Shown here in pieces: positions 13,563-26,029 of a stretch of DNA of 64,000 nt (positions within the stretch are counted from its first letter, which is position 1; each line of letters opens with the position of its first letter). The DNA lies in NCBI GenBank assembly GCA_017165825.1, contig CM029393.1:4025355-4089354 (forward strand), given 5' to 3'. A program made the translations under genes and the position numbers. The stretch is from Hepsetus odoe (lineage: Eukaryota > Chordata > Actinopteri > Characiformes > Hepsetidae). Under the pieces are notes generated by a model, which made no database searches, had not been told where the DNA came from, and saw only the letters and a program-made list of their open reading frames with translations.

Positions 13563-13830
13563 TAAACATTACAGGCTTTGAAAACCTTGGTGTTTCGGAA
13601 AGAGCACTCAAATACTTGTTTCTCAAAACTATTCATTTTGGTCTTCCACCTTTATTCTGATTAAAAATAAACAATCTTATCTAAGTTTTCATTTGTAACA
13701 AATAGCTATGGTTCTATATTTACACATCAACTTTGGCAGTGAAAATCCAAAATATGCCCAGAGACAGACAGATGTACTTTAATGTAATGTAAATGTTTCT
13801 GTTAGGAATCAAATGAGTCTCACTGGATTG

Positions 13831-14075
13831 TGTAACAATGTAGTGGTGTCGTGGTCTGGACATCAGTGCAGAGCCGAGGAGTTTCCACAGAACTTAACAT
13901 AAAGGCTTTAATAACATAACTGTGCACAGAAACACAAATACAATTAAACGTTGACACGTACAGACTAGCAATGACCGACGCTCTGCTCTAGCTCAAAGGG
14001 GCTTTTAAGGCCAACCCTAAATGGAGACCCGGTGCGCCTCATCCAGAGCTGAGCAGAGCGGCATCTGCTATTACA
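13831..14075 (-). mobile_element. Candidate solo LTR (Gypsy-like), 245 bp
   Basis: Read on the minus strand it starts TGTAATAGCAG and ends CATTGTTACA, i.e. TG...CA. It is flanked by five bases GATTG and AATTG (one mismatch), which fits a 4-5 bp LTR target duplication. It carries an ATTAAA polyadenylation-like motif and shares CGGCTCTGCACTGATGTCC with the LTR at 30013. No internal coding region is attached. Confidence 0.55.
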
Positions 14076-15324
14076 AATTGTTACTTACCTAGATTTTTAC
14101 TGCTTTACTGACTGGACATTCAAGTTTTTATACTATTGCTATCACTGTGGCCCAGTTTCAGGATCGATCACAAATGTATACCAACGTAACTCAAGTATTT
14201 AAATTTGTAAATGTGCTCTACATTTGAATATTTTGCACACTTTCCATGAATATAAAACACTTACATACTGCAGTCAGGAACAGGTGTCCTGCGGGATTAA
14301 ATGTCATGTTGCAATTCCATTTTTGGCTAGCAGACATTATCAAAGTTTAATTCAGAGGTGTGACCATGGGCCGGGGCTGGAAGAGTGAACCTGAGAAGAG
14401 GATACTCTCTCACTGGGAACAAATGTAGATGGAACAGAGAGAAGGTGTGCCATTTAAAGGCTTGACACATTGGCTGATTTACACACCTGAGCCATTGTAA
14501 ATTCCCAACCCAGTGACAGCCACAGAACAACGCGATATCTTCACAGGACTGGCCACAAAGGGGCAAGAAGAGGCTATGGCTGAAATAGCAAAAGGCAGAC
14601 GGACAGGCTTTCTCCTGGAGGCAGATAAGATATCTACTCATTGAAGAACACAGAATCCATTAGAGCTTTAAGATGCACCGCCGTTGTGCAGCTGTCTTCT
14701 TCTGTTGTGGGTTTAATCTATTGCTTCTCTCCTTTTTATAGATCCCCTGAACTGCTGGACTGCAGCCGAGCTGATCATTGTTTGCGGTGACCAAGGTCAG
14801 ATTATGTGATAAAATTAGGATATTGTTCTCAGTAAAGCCCACTTGACTTTAGGCAATGTTCTAGCCAGTCTGACGACCTGCAAACGGTTTCTGTAACCTC
14901 AGCTCTGCTTCTGTCACCTGCTCAGAATTATCAGACTATCACACTGAGAAACTCAGCAACTGACAATGAGTATCAGTGCAAGGTTTCAAGTGTGAATACT
15001 ATGCACGAAACAGTGATGTACTAAGCCTTTTGCTACAAGGAGGACACCCACATATGCATGCATCGTATACATAACTGGCATGTGCATCCTAAATATATGA
15101 TTTATGCACCACTTACAAAGCAACCATAGGAAGAATTTCTGTTCTTTGGTCTGTCCATAAAACTTAAATGGTTTTACAATAACATTGAAATGTCCAATGG
15201 GTCCATGCAGTGTGTTGGTGGACAGTGTGTTCTGAATGTTCACAGTGGTGTCTGGGATGCTTTATAACACTTTTCAGACACATTTCTCTCACTGGAAGGT
15301 TTTTAATGCCCCGTTATTCTGAGA

Positions 15325-15540
15325 CAGTGGTGGTCTAGTGGTTAGGGACTAGGCCACAGGATTGGAAGGTGTTGGGTTTGAATCCCAGCCCTGTGGTACC
15401 TGTGAGCAAGTTACCGTTCCCAATACTGCACCCCAGGTAATGGAGATATCTGATCCCTGCTCCACATGTGTGCAGAGCTGGAATTTTGTGTTGGTTTGCT
15501 GGGCTGTGTTTCACAATGACAAATTGTCACTTTCACTTTA
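15325..15540 (+). mobile_element. tRNA-derived SINE (A-tail type)
   Basis: Head GTGGTGGTCTAGTGGTTAGG, B box GGGTTTGAATCCC, GAGCAAGTTACCGTTCCC, and 3' end CAATGACAAATTGTCACTTT. Diverged. Confidence 0.8.
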
Positions 15541-15789
15541 AGTTCCACTTAAACCAGGGGTAAGTTAACAGCTGTGTCTTACAAACCTTGGTCTGAGGCT
15601 TTCTTAGTAGAAAGAATGGCAGCAGTTATAGCGACTAGATGGAGGCCCTGCTCTGCTGGAAAAAACCCTGCAGGCACATTGGCCCTATGTGGATTAGTCT
15701 GGGCACACATGGTTTGAACTCTCATTCATCTAGTCCACCTCTGGAACTGACATTAACTGATTGCTTAGTGATCTGGTACAAATAAAACC

Positions 15790-16340
15790 ACCAGGACCTG
15801 ATTACAAAGAAAACCCCCTCACCTCACTGTGGACTACAGAAGAAAAAAAAAACATCACATCCACTACTCTGAGGTTGAGTGTGTTTCCCGCTTTATTTTC
15901 CTGGAAGTCCACATTTTGGAGGAGCTCTCTGCATTGAACAACATATCTGTTCTTGCCAGGATGCGACTTTACTTTCTGAGAACACTAAGGAATGCACAGC
16001 TGTCAACAAAGATCTCAAGGAACTTCTATCGGTGTTTTATCGAGAGCATACTGACCCACTGCATTGCAGTGTCGTATGGGAACTGCTCTGTCGCAGATAA
16101 GAAAGCCCTTCAGCGACTGATGAAAACTCCTCAATACATCACTGACACCCAGCTCCTCTGCATTGAGGACATCCATCAGAAACAATGCTTGTGGAGGACG
16201 CAGAACATCATTAAGGACATCTCACACCCCAACCATAGACTTTTCATGAAACAAAACTCAGGGAGGTGATACAAAGGCCGCTGCAAGTGCATAAGTAGGC
16301 TGAGAAACAGCTATTTCCCTGCATCTGTTTCTCTATTGAT
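15790..16340 (+). pseudogene. LINE ORF2 C-terminal fragment (non-LTR retrotransposon)
   Basis: An open stretch at 15829-16269 encodes ARMRLYFLRTLRNAQL, ISRNFYRCFIESILTHCI, SYGNCSVADKKALQRLMK and IIKDISHPNHRLF. This is the conserved region after the reverse-transcriptase core in fish LINEs (roughly 'RLYFLRRL...NFYR..IESILT...WYGNC...HP.H.LF'). It has no reverse-transcriptase core and the frame ends in GR before a stop. It is a 5'-truncated remnant, not a host gene. Confidence 0.8.
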
Positions 16341-16661
16341 CACACAGAAAGTGCTACACTAGTACACTGCTGCACATTGTACCAGTATATAAGTATAGTA
16401 TATGTGATTTGAAAAACTAAGGATAGTATATAAGTATATGTATGTGTGATTATGCATGTGTATGTTTTTTGTGTTTTATGTATGTGTATACCAATTACTG
16501 TTTTGCTCAGGGTGACCAATCACAGGTCAAGATATTGATGTAGTCCAAAAAGTATAACTATCCTGGCAAATTTTTAATACTTACGTATGATAATACAGCA
16601 AGGTCCCATATTTGATATCTTCCTTTTATATAATTTGTTGTGTTTGTTGTTTGTTGATTCT

Positions 16662-16780
16662 GGGGCAATAGCTCTAGGCCCCATGATCAGAAGGTTTTGG
16701 GTTTGGACCAGTACATAACATAGGTAGCCTTGAGCAAGGTACTGCTCCCCAGTTGCTAGCTTTGCAGCCCACTGCACCTA
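16662..16780 (+). mobile_element. Decayed tRNA-derived SINE fragment
   Basis: GGGGCAATAGCTCTAGGCC, GGTTTTGGGTTTGGACC, then CCTTGAGCAAGGTACTGCTC. Only the head and middle are recognisable. Confidence 0.65.
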
Positions 16781-17281
16781 CAGTATATTAAAATAACAAT
16801 GCATATATTACCATATGCCTGTTATCTCTACCGCGACCTACACTGTTTAGCTGCCAGTACTTGTACTTGCCCAATGACAAAGTTGAATCCAATCTAACCT
16901 TATCTAATTTAAAAACCGAAAAGAGATGGTTCAGTATCAGAGTCTAGAAAAGTGTGAAGATGTATCCCATTCTTGGCGTTTCATAGGAAATGCTCAGTGC
17001 AATACAGCACTACAGCACTTAAAACTGCGATTCAATTTTAGTGAACTTCAGCTGAGACGCAGTGTCTACTTATGATTTGTGGATGACTGGAATAACAAGT
17101 ACAGCACCAGGGAGATGAATAAAATATGAATTCATAATTATTTGAATTGTGTTATGCTGTTGTGCTCTTGGTGCATGGCTTCTCTGTGATCTCTGGAGCC
17201 GCTAAGGAGGAAATAAAAACACTCCCTTGGCGGCACCACTCACCATACTGCCAATTCTGGGTTAGTTCTGAGATCAAATGT

Positions 17282-17293
17282 TTGTGTGTGTCA

Positions 17294-17326
<33 letters not shown>

Positions 17327-17334
17327 TTTGTGTA
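17282..17334. repeat. (GT)n microsatellite
   Basis: Dinucleotide repeat with few interruptions. Confidence 0.9.
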
Positions 17335-17609
17335 GTCTTTAGAATGCATCTTAAACACAGATGGCATGAATCCACTCATGTCTTTCCGACTCAAGCAGCT
17401 GCCTCTAGCTGCTAGTCAATTAAATTCAGAGACACTCTAAAAACACAGAGCCAAGACGGTAACGCCAAAGTGCAAATCACTGTCATTGATGCAAACGGAA
17501 GTCTTTGCATTTTGAAGGCTTTTGTTATCCATTTGCAAATCTAGCCGTTGCTTCCTTTGTTCAAGTATTTAGGGGTGATTTTACCTTGGCAACTCAACAT
17601 GAGCTTGAC

Positions 17610-17628
17610 AGAGAGAGAGATAGAAAGA

Positions 17629-17681
<53 letters not shown>
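17610..17681. repeat. (GA)n microsatellite
   Basis: Dinucleotide repeat, interrupted early by TAGAAAGA. Confidence 0.9.
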
Positions 17682-17684
<3 letters not shown>

Positions 17685-19358
17685 AAAGAGTCAAAAAGAT
17701 TTATACAAATGACAACCTCTCCATCATGCAAAATGTGTACCAAGGCACTCTGGGTGCCAGAAATCCAAAAATATCACGTCCCCTTCCATTAAAGGTGATT
17801 TTCAATAACGCGTGCAGCTTACACTGAGTGGCAGTTGATGGGACAAATGAGAAATATTAGTCTAATCAAACTGCAGGAAGACTCCTGCCTACACTTTGGA
17901 TCCCTTGGTTGGCTCGTGTTTGCAAAGCTACCGATGCCCTGATTAAACCTTGGCCCGGACCACACATCATGACGGATTACGGTGCACACAGCAGTTAGGC
18001 CAGCCAGCAGGGGTGTGAAAACTCTGGGTCAATAAGCATGTTGGGCCACATCGTGGGGCAGATGGCCTCAGAAAACAGATCTACGCTTCACAAACACCTC
18101 TGCGTCCTTCAGTCACACAACGCATTGTACAAAAACACTGCTTCTAGAAAGCTGTGAGCCAGGGACAGCCAATATAAAAATATTATACATCATTGTACCT
18201 ACAGATACACAATAAACAATATATATCATGATGTTGGAACCAAAAGGCTTTTAAAAAGTAAGTATTATTTAAAAATGATCTAAAATGTAGGAATCTAGGA
18301 TACATTTTATGCATAAATTTCTTGTTCATACTTTTTTACTGGCATTGAAATGCCCAGAGCTATAAAAAGAAAACCCAATTATTTTCCACCAAATCACAAA
18401 ATGCTTATCCAGATGATCCCACCAGATCTGGCAACATCAGACCAAGCAATTTGCTGTGTTTGAACATGTGAATGGAACGTGCAACCGAAAAGGAGAGAAA
18501 AATCATTTGTGGATCCAGGATGAAATGCAGATTGACTATATAGAACGGTGCTTGGACTTGTATAATCCCCAAAAAAAAACAGCTATAAACTCATTTTAGC
18601 TGCTAGCTAACTGTATGCTCAAGCTGAGCATGCAGCCAAGAAATCAGAGAAAACATCAGAGATTGTGTTTGATTCATCGGATTAGACGTTCAGAAGTTCA
18701 CATATGGTCGTGTGCCTGAAAGCTGTGGAGCACGGTTACATTCTGACTGGTTGCCACCAAACTGCATCATTGCTCATAAACTGGACCGTGAGGCAAGCTC
18801 AATGGAACTTATCCAGAATAAAAACTTTAAAAGGAAATTAAACTTAAGGAATGTTGTTAGGCATTGATTGATTAGGAAATTTGTTACAGCCAATAATTAT
18901 TAGTAACAGGCTAGCTTAAAACTATCAGATAGCGTTTGTAAAGCATCTGTTGAAACTCTGTTGAGAGTGGTCAAGTAAAGGTCAAGGATTTGATGTACAT
19001 TATGAGAGAACAAAGCCAATGAACAGAGCAGGAAGGCAATCACTGAATGGAAAATATGCACTGAAATCAAATCTAGGCCTGAGGTTTTGTGCCCACTCCT
19101 TGTTTATCCTGTCATCTCCTTGCACTCTCAAACAAACCAATTTCTGGGATAATATACAGATGTTAGGAAGCTTCTAATGTTGCTTGGCAGACCACACGAC
19201 ATTGATCGGCTGGTCGAGCTGTCATCCTTAAACACATTTTTCTGGTCAGTGTAACTAGGGAGCTGAGAGCTAGTAAAATTGCTTATTTATATGGACTAGA
19301 AAATGTCCCTATAATTCAATACAAACGATCAAACATTAAACTCAATATAAACTATCAA

Positions 19359-19490
19359 CTCCCTGCGATGGGCTGGCGACCTGTCCAGGGTGTGTCCCCC
19401 GTCCTTCGCCCTGTGTGAGCTGGGTTGAACTCCAGCACTCCCCCACGACCCCACTTGGGACAAGCGGCAGACAATGACTGACTGACTGAC
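19359..19490 (+). mobile_element. Headless SINE tail (B-tail) with target-site duplication
   Basis: Begins CTCCCTGCGATGGGCTGGCG and ends GCGGCAGACAATGACTGACT plus a short ACTG repeat. It is flanked by a perfect 10-base direct repeat, AAACTATCAA (19349-19358 and 19491-19500). No tRNA head. Confidence 0.85.
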
Positions 19491-19624
19491 AAACTATCAA
19501 GTCATGTAAACTGTGGTTGTGAGTTAGGACTTGGCCATGTGACCATACGTAGTGATTTTGTGATAAATTATCATATTATTTTCTGGGAGTAGCATGACAA
19601 CGTCAGGAGGGTGTATGTGCTCTA

Positions 19625-19790
19625 TGGACAAAGAACTCTATGGACCAAGAGGTCAAAGGTTCACATCACACTTTCTGCACCACCACTGGGTTCCTGAGCA
19701 AGTCCCTTAATCCAAAGTTGCTCCATGTCCCTGTAATTAGGAGATGGAAGTCACTCTGGAAAAGAGTGTCAGCAAACTTCAAATATCAGG
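19625..19790 (+). mobile_element. tRNA-derived SINE, GAGCGTCTGC-type, decayed
   Basis: Contains AAAGGTTCACATCACAC in the B-box position, TTCCTGAGCAAGTCCCTTAA and GTCACTCTGGAAAAGAGTGT. Same family as the copy at 6487. Confidence 0.65.
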
Positions 19791-22700
19791 TAAAGTACAC
19801 AGTTGTATGTTTCCTTACAAAGAGAACAACATCAGTCTAATTTACGTGGATTTAATACATGAATCAATTACAGCTGATAATCATTGGAGCCTCTTTCAAG
19901 ATAAGACACAATTTTTTTCGGGGTATTTTTAATTTTGGACTGATTTTTAGCCCAGATTTATCTTCAGAGGCACATGAGCATCAGGACACAGTAAAGCTAT
20001 GACTTCTTCCAACTGCTGAGTGTCTCAAGCCCTTCTCGCAAAATGTACAGAAAAGTGTATATTGATTATGATAATGATCTGATATATCCATAATGCCCTT
20101 CCTAATGTGAGTAGAAAGAGAAGTCGAAGTGACACTTGCGGCTTCATTGCACAAACCCTTTTCACATCCCGCAGTTAAAAACTCTTAATGAGAAGCAGTG
20201 CCTGTGTGGGAAGGTATGGCATTACAGAGGCCCCCAGGATATTTTTTCATCTCTGCCTTGGTGGCGAAAGACTTGCTTTAATGTTTTTAAGGTATCCTCC
20301 TGGGGGAAAAGGTTAAAACGCGACCATTTATCCATCACACATGGGCACATCCACTAAATATGGCATGTATAATTGAGCTTCACTTTTCCTCTGCCCCAAA
20401 AGAGCTCAGCACTGACCTGGCCTCAGACAAACACTGAAAGTGCTAGTTAATTCAGGTAATTTAAATTCTGGCACTTCCTTCCTAACAACCATTAACAACC
20501 TGTAAATGCAGACTGTAACAAATTCAGTGATAACCAGAAAACAAACTGTGATGATATGGTACAGCGGCCTCGTTTAAAAAGGTGGCAGAAATACTAATAT
20601 TGCTTCTCAGTATAAAACAGGCTTCTCTGTGAAAAATCACTGCAGAAGAAAACTGAATAATGACCTTTTGTATTAGAACTGACCACCACAGACAGAAGTT
20701 CTGTGTCCATTCATTAAAAAAATTCTATGTAGATCACTTCATATTGAGACATCTTATGAATTCATTTTAAATACGATTTAGATTCAGCTTCCTGTAGCAA
20801 ACTGATGCTTCTTTTGGACCTTCTTGTAAACTCAATTAAATAAAACAAAGTCATTGACCAGTCCATGATTTGCCCATCAAACTGTTTCCTGGCAACTGTT
20901 GCTAGGCCAGACAAGCTTTAAACTGATAAAACTCTTGTTAAAATGCACATGCAGTGTGTTCATCATTTCAAACAATATCTCCAAACATATACGTATGTGT
21001 GTGTGAATGGTCAGACTTTTAGGATAATGGACTAAAAATACTTAAAAAGAAAAAGAAAGAACGGTATCTTTTTAATCAATATTTTTATTGTACTCTTACG
21101 TGCCCCTAACTCAGGATCAGGACCAGTAACTCAAGCCGGTTATTTGATTTCAGCTTTCGCTGTGAAACCTCTCAGAGATAAAGGTCTTGTAAATGCGTGT
21201 AATTTCTTGATCAGTTAGGCTGGAAATCCTTCACATTCTAGCGATTACTGTGTAAACCTGCATCACTGACTCTTGTTGAATGACTGTTGAGCACTTGGGG
21301 TTTTTATGAGAAATTTTAGCCAGGCTACAATAGTTAACGGTACAAAATATGACATTAATTTCGCCATCAACAATAAAAGCTGGTCTACCTATGAACGTTC
21401 TGCTAAAACAATCAAGTAGATATTTATCTCACAAAAATGTACTTTATGAATAAAACATTATTAGTGCATTCCAAATTTACATATTAAATTGGGTGCTACA
21501 TCTTCCCAGTTAGCTTGTTGTATAATATGACAATTATTTTGATAAATTTTGCTTTCCTGAGCATTCATTAATGAACACTAACTAACTGCATATTTTTTTT
21601 GTAGTGTTTAAACATGACACTTTTTTCTTGGTACCAACATTTCTCTGGTAGCTGGTAAATCATCCATTTCACGTATCTTAAAAAAGCATCTTTATCTTTT
21701 TCCAGGATTATACTTTTTCATTTGACCACTTTAATCAGTTAAATGTTCAGAGTAACATTTCTTTAACCATTTTCCAGCTTTTTCAACATTAATGAGGTCA
21801 ATAATATTTTGAAAGCATTTCATCTTTTCTGCGTACTCATTTTTTAAAACTCAGCTCATGCAACGCAAATTCACATACGTCCCAGAATGACTAAATAGCG
21901 ATTTCAGAAGTGACAGTGAAATTAAAACTCCATGCATCTTGTAGACGGAGTCTGGGCCTGCTTTTTGGTTTAAGCAGTTGCTCTTAGAAAAGCTGTCCGT
22001 TACAGGCAATTAGCTTTCGAGACACTACAGAATAGCAGATCATTTACATCGATGCCAAGTTTGCGCTCGGGAAGAGGGGGGCGCATAAGAAAGACAGATT
22101 TTCCACTTTAGCGAGCTCATTTCAGAATGCATCACTGTGCGAAGTCGCAAAGTAACATTTTACCTGAAAAGAAAATCCTTAATCTCGTTGAAGGCATTGT
22201 GTGTTTTGGGGATTATACACAGTAGAGTAGGGTATTTAGATGATCAAATACCTGCATTTAAATGCATATAAATACAGTTCACCATGGAAAACCCAAAAGT
22301 AGATTATCATAACATGACATCCTTTTTCCCATCATGCTCATCCTTTTCCTTTTACAAATGGAAAGCTATTGCTCTCAAACTAAGTGTTTGCTTAGGACTA
22401 GCCATGGGCCACAAGTACATCATACTGATAAAACAGCCTGTGTCATAAGCATCTCATAAATTTCATACAACCTTTGAAAAAACCTTCTTATGAGGCTCCT
22501 CAGTGCTCTCCCCCCTAACCACCAAACATCTACATGCAGTTCAGCCACCTCTGTCCGCCCTCCGGCAGTCATGCCCTTATTCGGTCTGCTCCCAGCACTG
22601 TAAACGGCAGATATCATGAAGGTTTATATTTGTTAGCAGATGTAGTGGAATGCACTATTAGTCAACTTGGCAGCTACTTTTACCCACTGGGCCTTTCAGA

Positions 22701-24279
22701 AGGCATGGCGTCTGTCTTTCCTACAGTTACTCACAGTTATTATGGCCCAAGTCCATTTTCCACTTTTACAGCACGTTACAATAATAAGCCTTTAAGGTGG
22801 GTACGTGTGCTAATATCAGCAAATTAATAACTGATCACATCACATGCGGTTTATGCTTTATGCCTGAGGCATCAGAATCACTGTAAAGAACCAGACTTTA
22901 GTTTTGTTGTCATGGTCCAGCACACTGTAACCTTGACCTTCATTAAGCAGTTCAAATTGTGGTGCACACATCATGTAATTGCCCAAACACTTGCTGGAAG
23001 CCTTCACATACTACTTTCATATTTGAAATTAATAAAATAATCCTGAGAGTCCTTAATAATTCAAATTAAGTAGTTTGCCTTAATTTGTAGTAGTAAGTCT
23101 TTTTAGTGAATCAGCTATCAGGCATGTTTTTAATATCCTGAGACACATTGTAGAGCAAAATAAGACCTTTGTTTTAAAGCTGTAAATCAGATGCTGAAAC
23201 CTGAGATGTTCAAGATGGCTGAAAATACAAAATTTACATAATTTATCACAATAACAACAAATATTGTTAATATGGTCAGCTCTGCTCACTATAATAACTC
23301 TGATGGCATTACGTGTTCAGCCCCAAAACGTCATTAGAGAAGACTTTAAGACATGAAACTTAAAATGCAAAGTTCTCAGGCACTTGTTTTCAGTTCCCAT
23401 GCATGCGAGACCTAGAACTAGATTCTCCACTTTATTCATGACCATTTATTCATGATGGATGAGCTTCTTTTGGATGAAAAGAGAAATGTTTTCATTGACT
23501 TCCACTGAAAATATCAAGATAACTAACTTTTAGTCACCTACCTTGTTGTTTTACTCTTGTTAAGAATGATCTCATTAATATTTATCATATTTAAGTAAGA
23601 TATAAGCCCCTGGGAAGCCATGGCACACAGACTGAAAATCCCTGTCACAGAGATAGCCAAAAAATAAGTTTAGCACAGAAGTTTACAGGACAATCCTTCA
23701 TATTCTCTTTTATGTGAGGGGGCAAGGGGGACTCATCTTCACATCAGTTGTCACACAGCAACCAAAAGATTTCCTCCAAGCATGATAAGCCAGTAATTAT
23801 AAACGATGCAATGGGCACACATTACAGGACAGCATGGATTTGCTTTCATGACCCCTCAAAGATCATGGATCTGTTAACCAGGTTAGGGTTACAACTGACA
23901 ACCAGGGCACAAATACACAATTTAAAGGGCCCATATCATTAAAACTTTAATTTTTAAAATAGAAATATTTTAAAAATAAAGAGCTTGATGTGGTAAAACC
24001 TGGTCAGCTCTAGAATGAGGCAAAATAAAGGGCATTCATTCAGAGCAAAGGTCATATATAAGCCTTAAAGCCACAACAACACAAACACCTTGTTTAATTC
24101 TAAGAGATAAAGAGAGGTTAGGAAATGGCCGTGTAACAGCTGTAGGCCCTTAAAAAAAAGAAGAAAAAAATGTCAAATAAAGACCCTTTAAATGTTATTG
24201 AACCAGACCCTGGCACTTGTAAACCAAGTCAGAGTCAAACAGCAGAATAAAAATTTTGAATTGGTCATTTGTTAGCTGT

Positions 24280-24285
24280 ACTTAC
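24280..24285 (-). other. kcnd3: 5' splice site after the kcnd3 first coding exon
   Basis: On the minus strand the exon ends CTGGG-G at the boundary and the intron begins GTAAGT, a perfect vertebrate donor. The boundary falls after the second base of the glycine codon in the selectivity filter TTLGYGD. Read-through would stop at once at a TAA inside the donor, so the apparent 368-residue reading frame is an exon and not a complete protein. Confidence 0.93.
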
Positions 24286-25388
24286 CCCAGTGTGGTCATT
24301 GTAACGATGGTGTACCAAAAGGATGCAGGAATGCTAGTGAACTTGCTTGAGCTTGATCCCTTCTCTGCGTAGAACATAACTGTGGCAAAGATGATGATGG
24401 CCATGGTGAGGGAAAAGAGGAGGAAACCCAGCTCAGAAGCGCAACTCTTCAGCGTGTATCCCAGGATGCGAAGGCCTTGTGAGTGACGTGAAAACTTAAA
24501 GATGCGGAAGACACGGAAGACACGCAGGGTGACGAACGCGCCGCTCACATCCTCGTTGTTGGTCATGACCAAGCCAATATAGTACGGCAGGATGGCCACC
24601 ACATCGATGATGCTCATCACACTCCGCATGAAGCGGTAGCGACTGGGCGCAGCAAACAGTCGCAGCAGGTACTCCACAGTGAAGATCATGACACAGGCCG
24701 TGTCCATGCAGAAGAAGGCTACAGTGTATCGTTCGCCGCAGGGCACGTCCTTCTGGTTGGGCGTGGAACCACAAGGAACTGTCTCAACCACGTTGGTGAT
24801 GACGGATACCGCAATAAAGAAGCCAGTCACATAGTAGAACACCAGGGCCATGGTGCTAGTATGAGGGTTCTCGAAGGCCCTCCACATAGTCTCTCGGAAG
24901 TTCATGTTGGGTAGTTTGCTGTCCTTATTCTCCTCCTGGTCATCCATGAGGCGCTCCGCGTTCTCCCGCTTTCGATCTTTGTATTCTTCATAGCAGCAGT
25001 CGCCGATTATTTCTGGGATGATGCCGAAGAAAGCCAGCTCCTCGTCATAGGCTGAGATGCATTCGTACCTCGGGTAGTGCAGCTTTCCTGTACGATAAAA
25101 GTTGAGCACGCTGCGGAAGGCGTCCGGGTCCCGGTCGAAGAAGTACTCTTTTGTTTCCTCGTTGTAAAAGAATTCTTTCTCTGTGCTGCCAAGGAGCGTG
25201 TCTGGGTAACGGTCCAGGGTGGTCCTCCAGGTCTGAAAGCGACGACCACTAACATTCAGAATGATTAGCTCGTCCTGCTTCTTGCTGTGCTCCCTGGGGG
25301 CAGGGGGCATGGGGCAGTTTGCCACCGGCATCCAGCCGATGGCAGCTGCCCGGGCGAAGGGGAGCCATGCTGCTACACCAGTTGCCAT
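24286..25388 (-). CDS. kcnd3: Kv4.3 voltage-gated K+ channel, first coding exon (partial gene)
   Basis: Encodes residues 1-367 plus two bases of codon 368 of a Shal (Kv4) alpha subunit, which forms tetrameric A-type K+ channels in neuronal and cardiac plasma membrane. The N-terminus has the KChIP-binding and inactivation segment with W8, F11 and W19. The T1 tetramerisation domain spans about 39-135, with the Zn-site residues H104, C110, C131 and C132. Membrane segments are S1 ~180-202, S2 ~223-245, S3 ~255-275, S4 ~285-305 (charges R289, R292, R295, K298, R301), S5 ~320-342, then the pore helix to TTLG. Kv4.3 rather than Kv4.2 is favoured by ANCPMP near residue 23, QDELI at 38, NVSGRRFQTW, TNNEDVSG and IPASFW. 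The start has a good Kozak context (A at -3, G at +4). The exon ends GG before GTAAGT, splitting the glycine codon. YGD, S6 and the C-terminus lie on later exons outside the window. Confidence 0.95.
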
Positions 25389-25427
25389 GCTGACTCCAAC
25401 TCAGTCCTAGAGACAGGTGTGCCTCCC

Positions 25428-25460
25428 TCAAATACAGCTTGCTCTCAAATCAGCCATCAT
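25428..25460 (-). other. Short upstream ORF ahead of the kcnd3 start
   Basis: A 10-codon ATG...TGA frame (two consecutive Met codons, then ADLRASCI) ends 39 bases upstream of the kcnd3 ATG on the minus strand. It is in the transcript only if the exon begins at or above 25460. Directly upstream is a strong pyrimidine tract ending in CAAAG, a possible acceptor with AG at 25462-25461. A second possible acceptor (CTCTAG at 25407) would remove the uORF. Confidence 0.35.
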
Positions 25461-25782
25461 CTTTGAAAAGGGGTGAAGAAAAACAGATGTAAAATAACCA
25501 ATATCGAAAATGCTTTATGTAATATGTACTCAATTCCACAAGAAAATGAGAGAACAGTGACCTCTTTCCAAAAACTGTTCTTAAATATAACTGCACACTG
25601 TCATCATCCATATCAGCATAACACTTTTTGCAAAGACGTGCCTGCAATACATTATCACATTTAGAGCCAAATGGTTTTGGGAGACACAAGTATGAATTTC
25701 ATCACATAGAGATCCAGGATAACCTCAAACATAAACTACAAAAAACTCAGGCTTAAGTATATAAACAGCTTAAACAGTTCCC

Positions 25783-25936
25783 GGTACCACTTTACTGGAG
25801 AGTAGCATTCATAAAGGAGCCTTTATGATAAGTGATTCCTGCTAGAATAAAACCATACAAAGGGCTACGTAGGTTCATTTCTAAAACTAATGCTTATTTA
25901 AATGATAAATTATGAATGCAACAGTAAAGTTTTACC
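25783..25936. mobile_element. MITE-like element with imperfect terminal inverted repeats
   Basis: The left end GGTACCACTTTACTG and the inverted right end GGGTAAAACTTTACTG match, and both are followed by GCATTCATAA (the left after a 7-base gap). The unit is about 154 bp and AT-rich. The family was not identified. Confidence 0.5.
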
Positions 25937-26029
25937 CAAATACACTCAATAAAAAAGAATAGAGGTTTACACAACTGGATATTAAAGATTTTTTCCTTTC
26001 CGTGTGAGATTAGGCACCTTTTTTTAATT

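Larger units (their letters stand above)
1..24279 (-). other. kcnd3: kcnd3 large intron, 5' part
   Basis: No exon encoding the YGDMVPK filter/S6 segment of Kv4 was found on the minus strand below the donor, so the intron runs off the window and is longer than 24 kb. Its recognisable content is repeats, listed separately. The rest, including about 1-1890, 2200-3200, 8.2-10.1 kb, 11.9-13.8 kb and 19.8-24.2 kb, is AT-rich unique sequence in which I see no gene. Confidence 0.75.

Noticed and set aside
14327..14641. 104-residue minus-strand frame, Cys and His rich
   Set aside because: No zinc-finger spacing or family resemblance; inside the kcnd3 intron.
24282..24284. TAA as the natural stop of a short 368-residue channel
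   Set aside because: The TAA lies inside a perfect GTAAGT donor and would cut the protein in the middle of the selectivity filter.
24286..25388. Assignment of the channel exon to kcnd2 (Kv4.2)
   Set aside because: Kv4.2 has a longer linker with Thr at residue 38 and NVSGTRFQTWQ; this exon has the Kv4.3 pattern QDELI and NVSGRRFQTWR and Kv4.3-like spacing.
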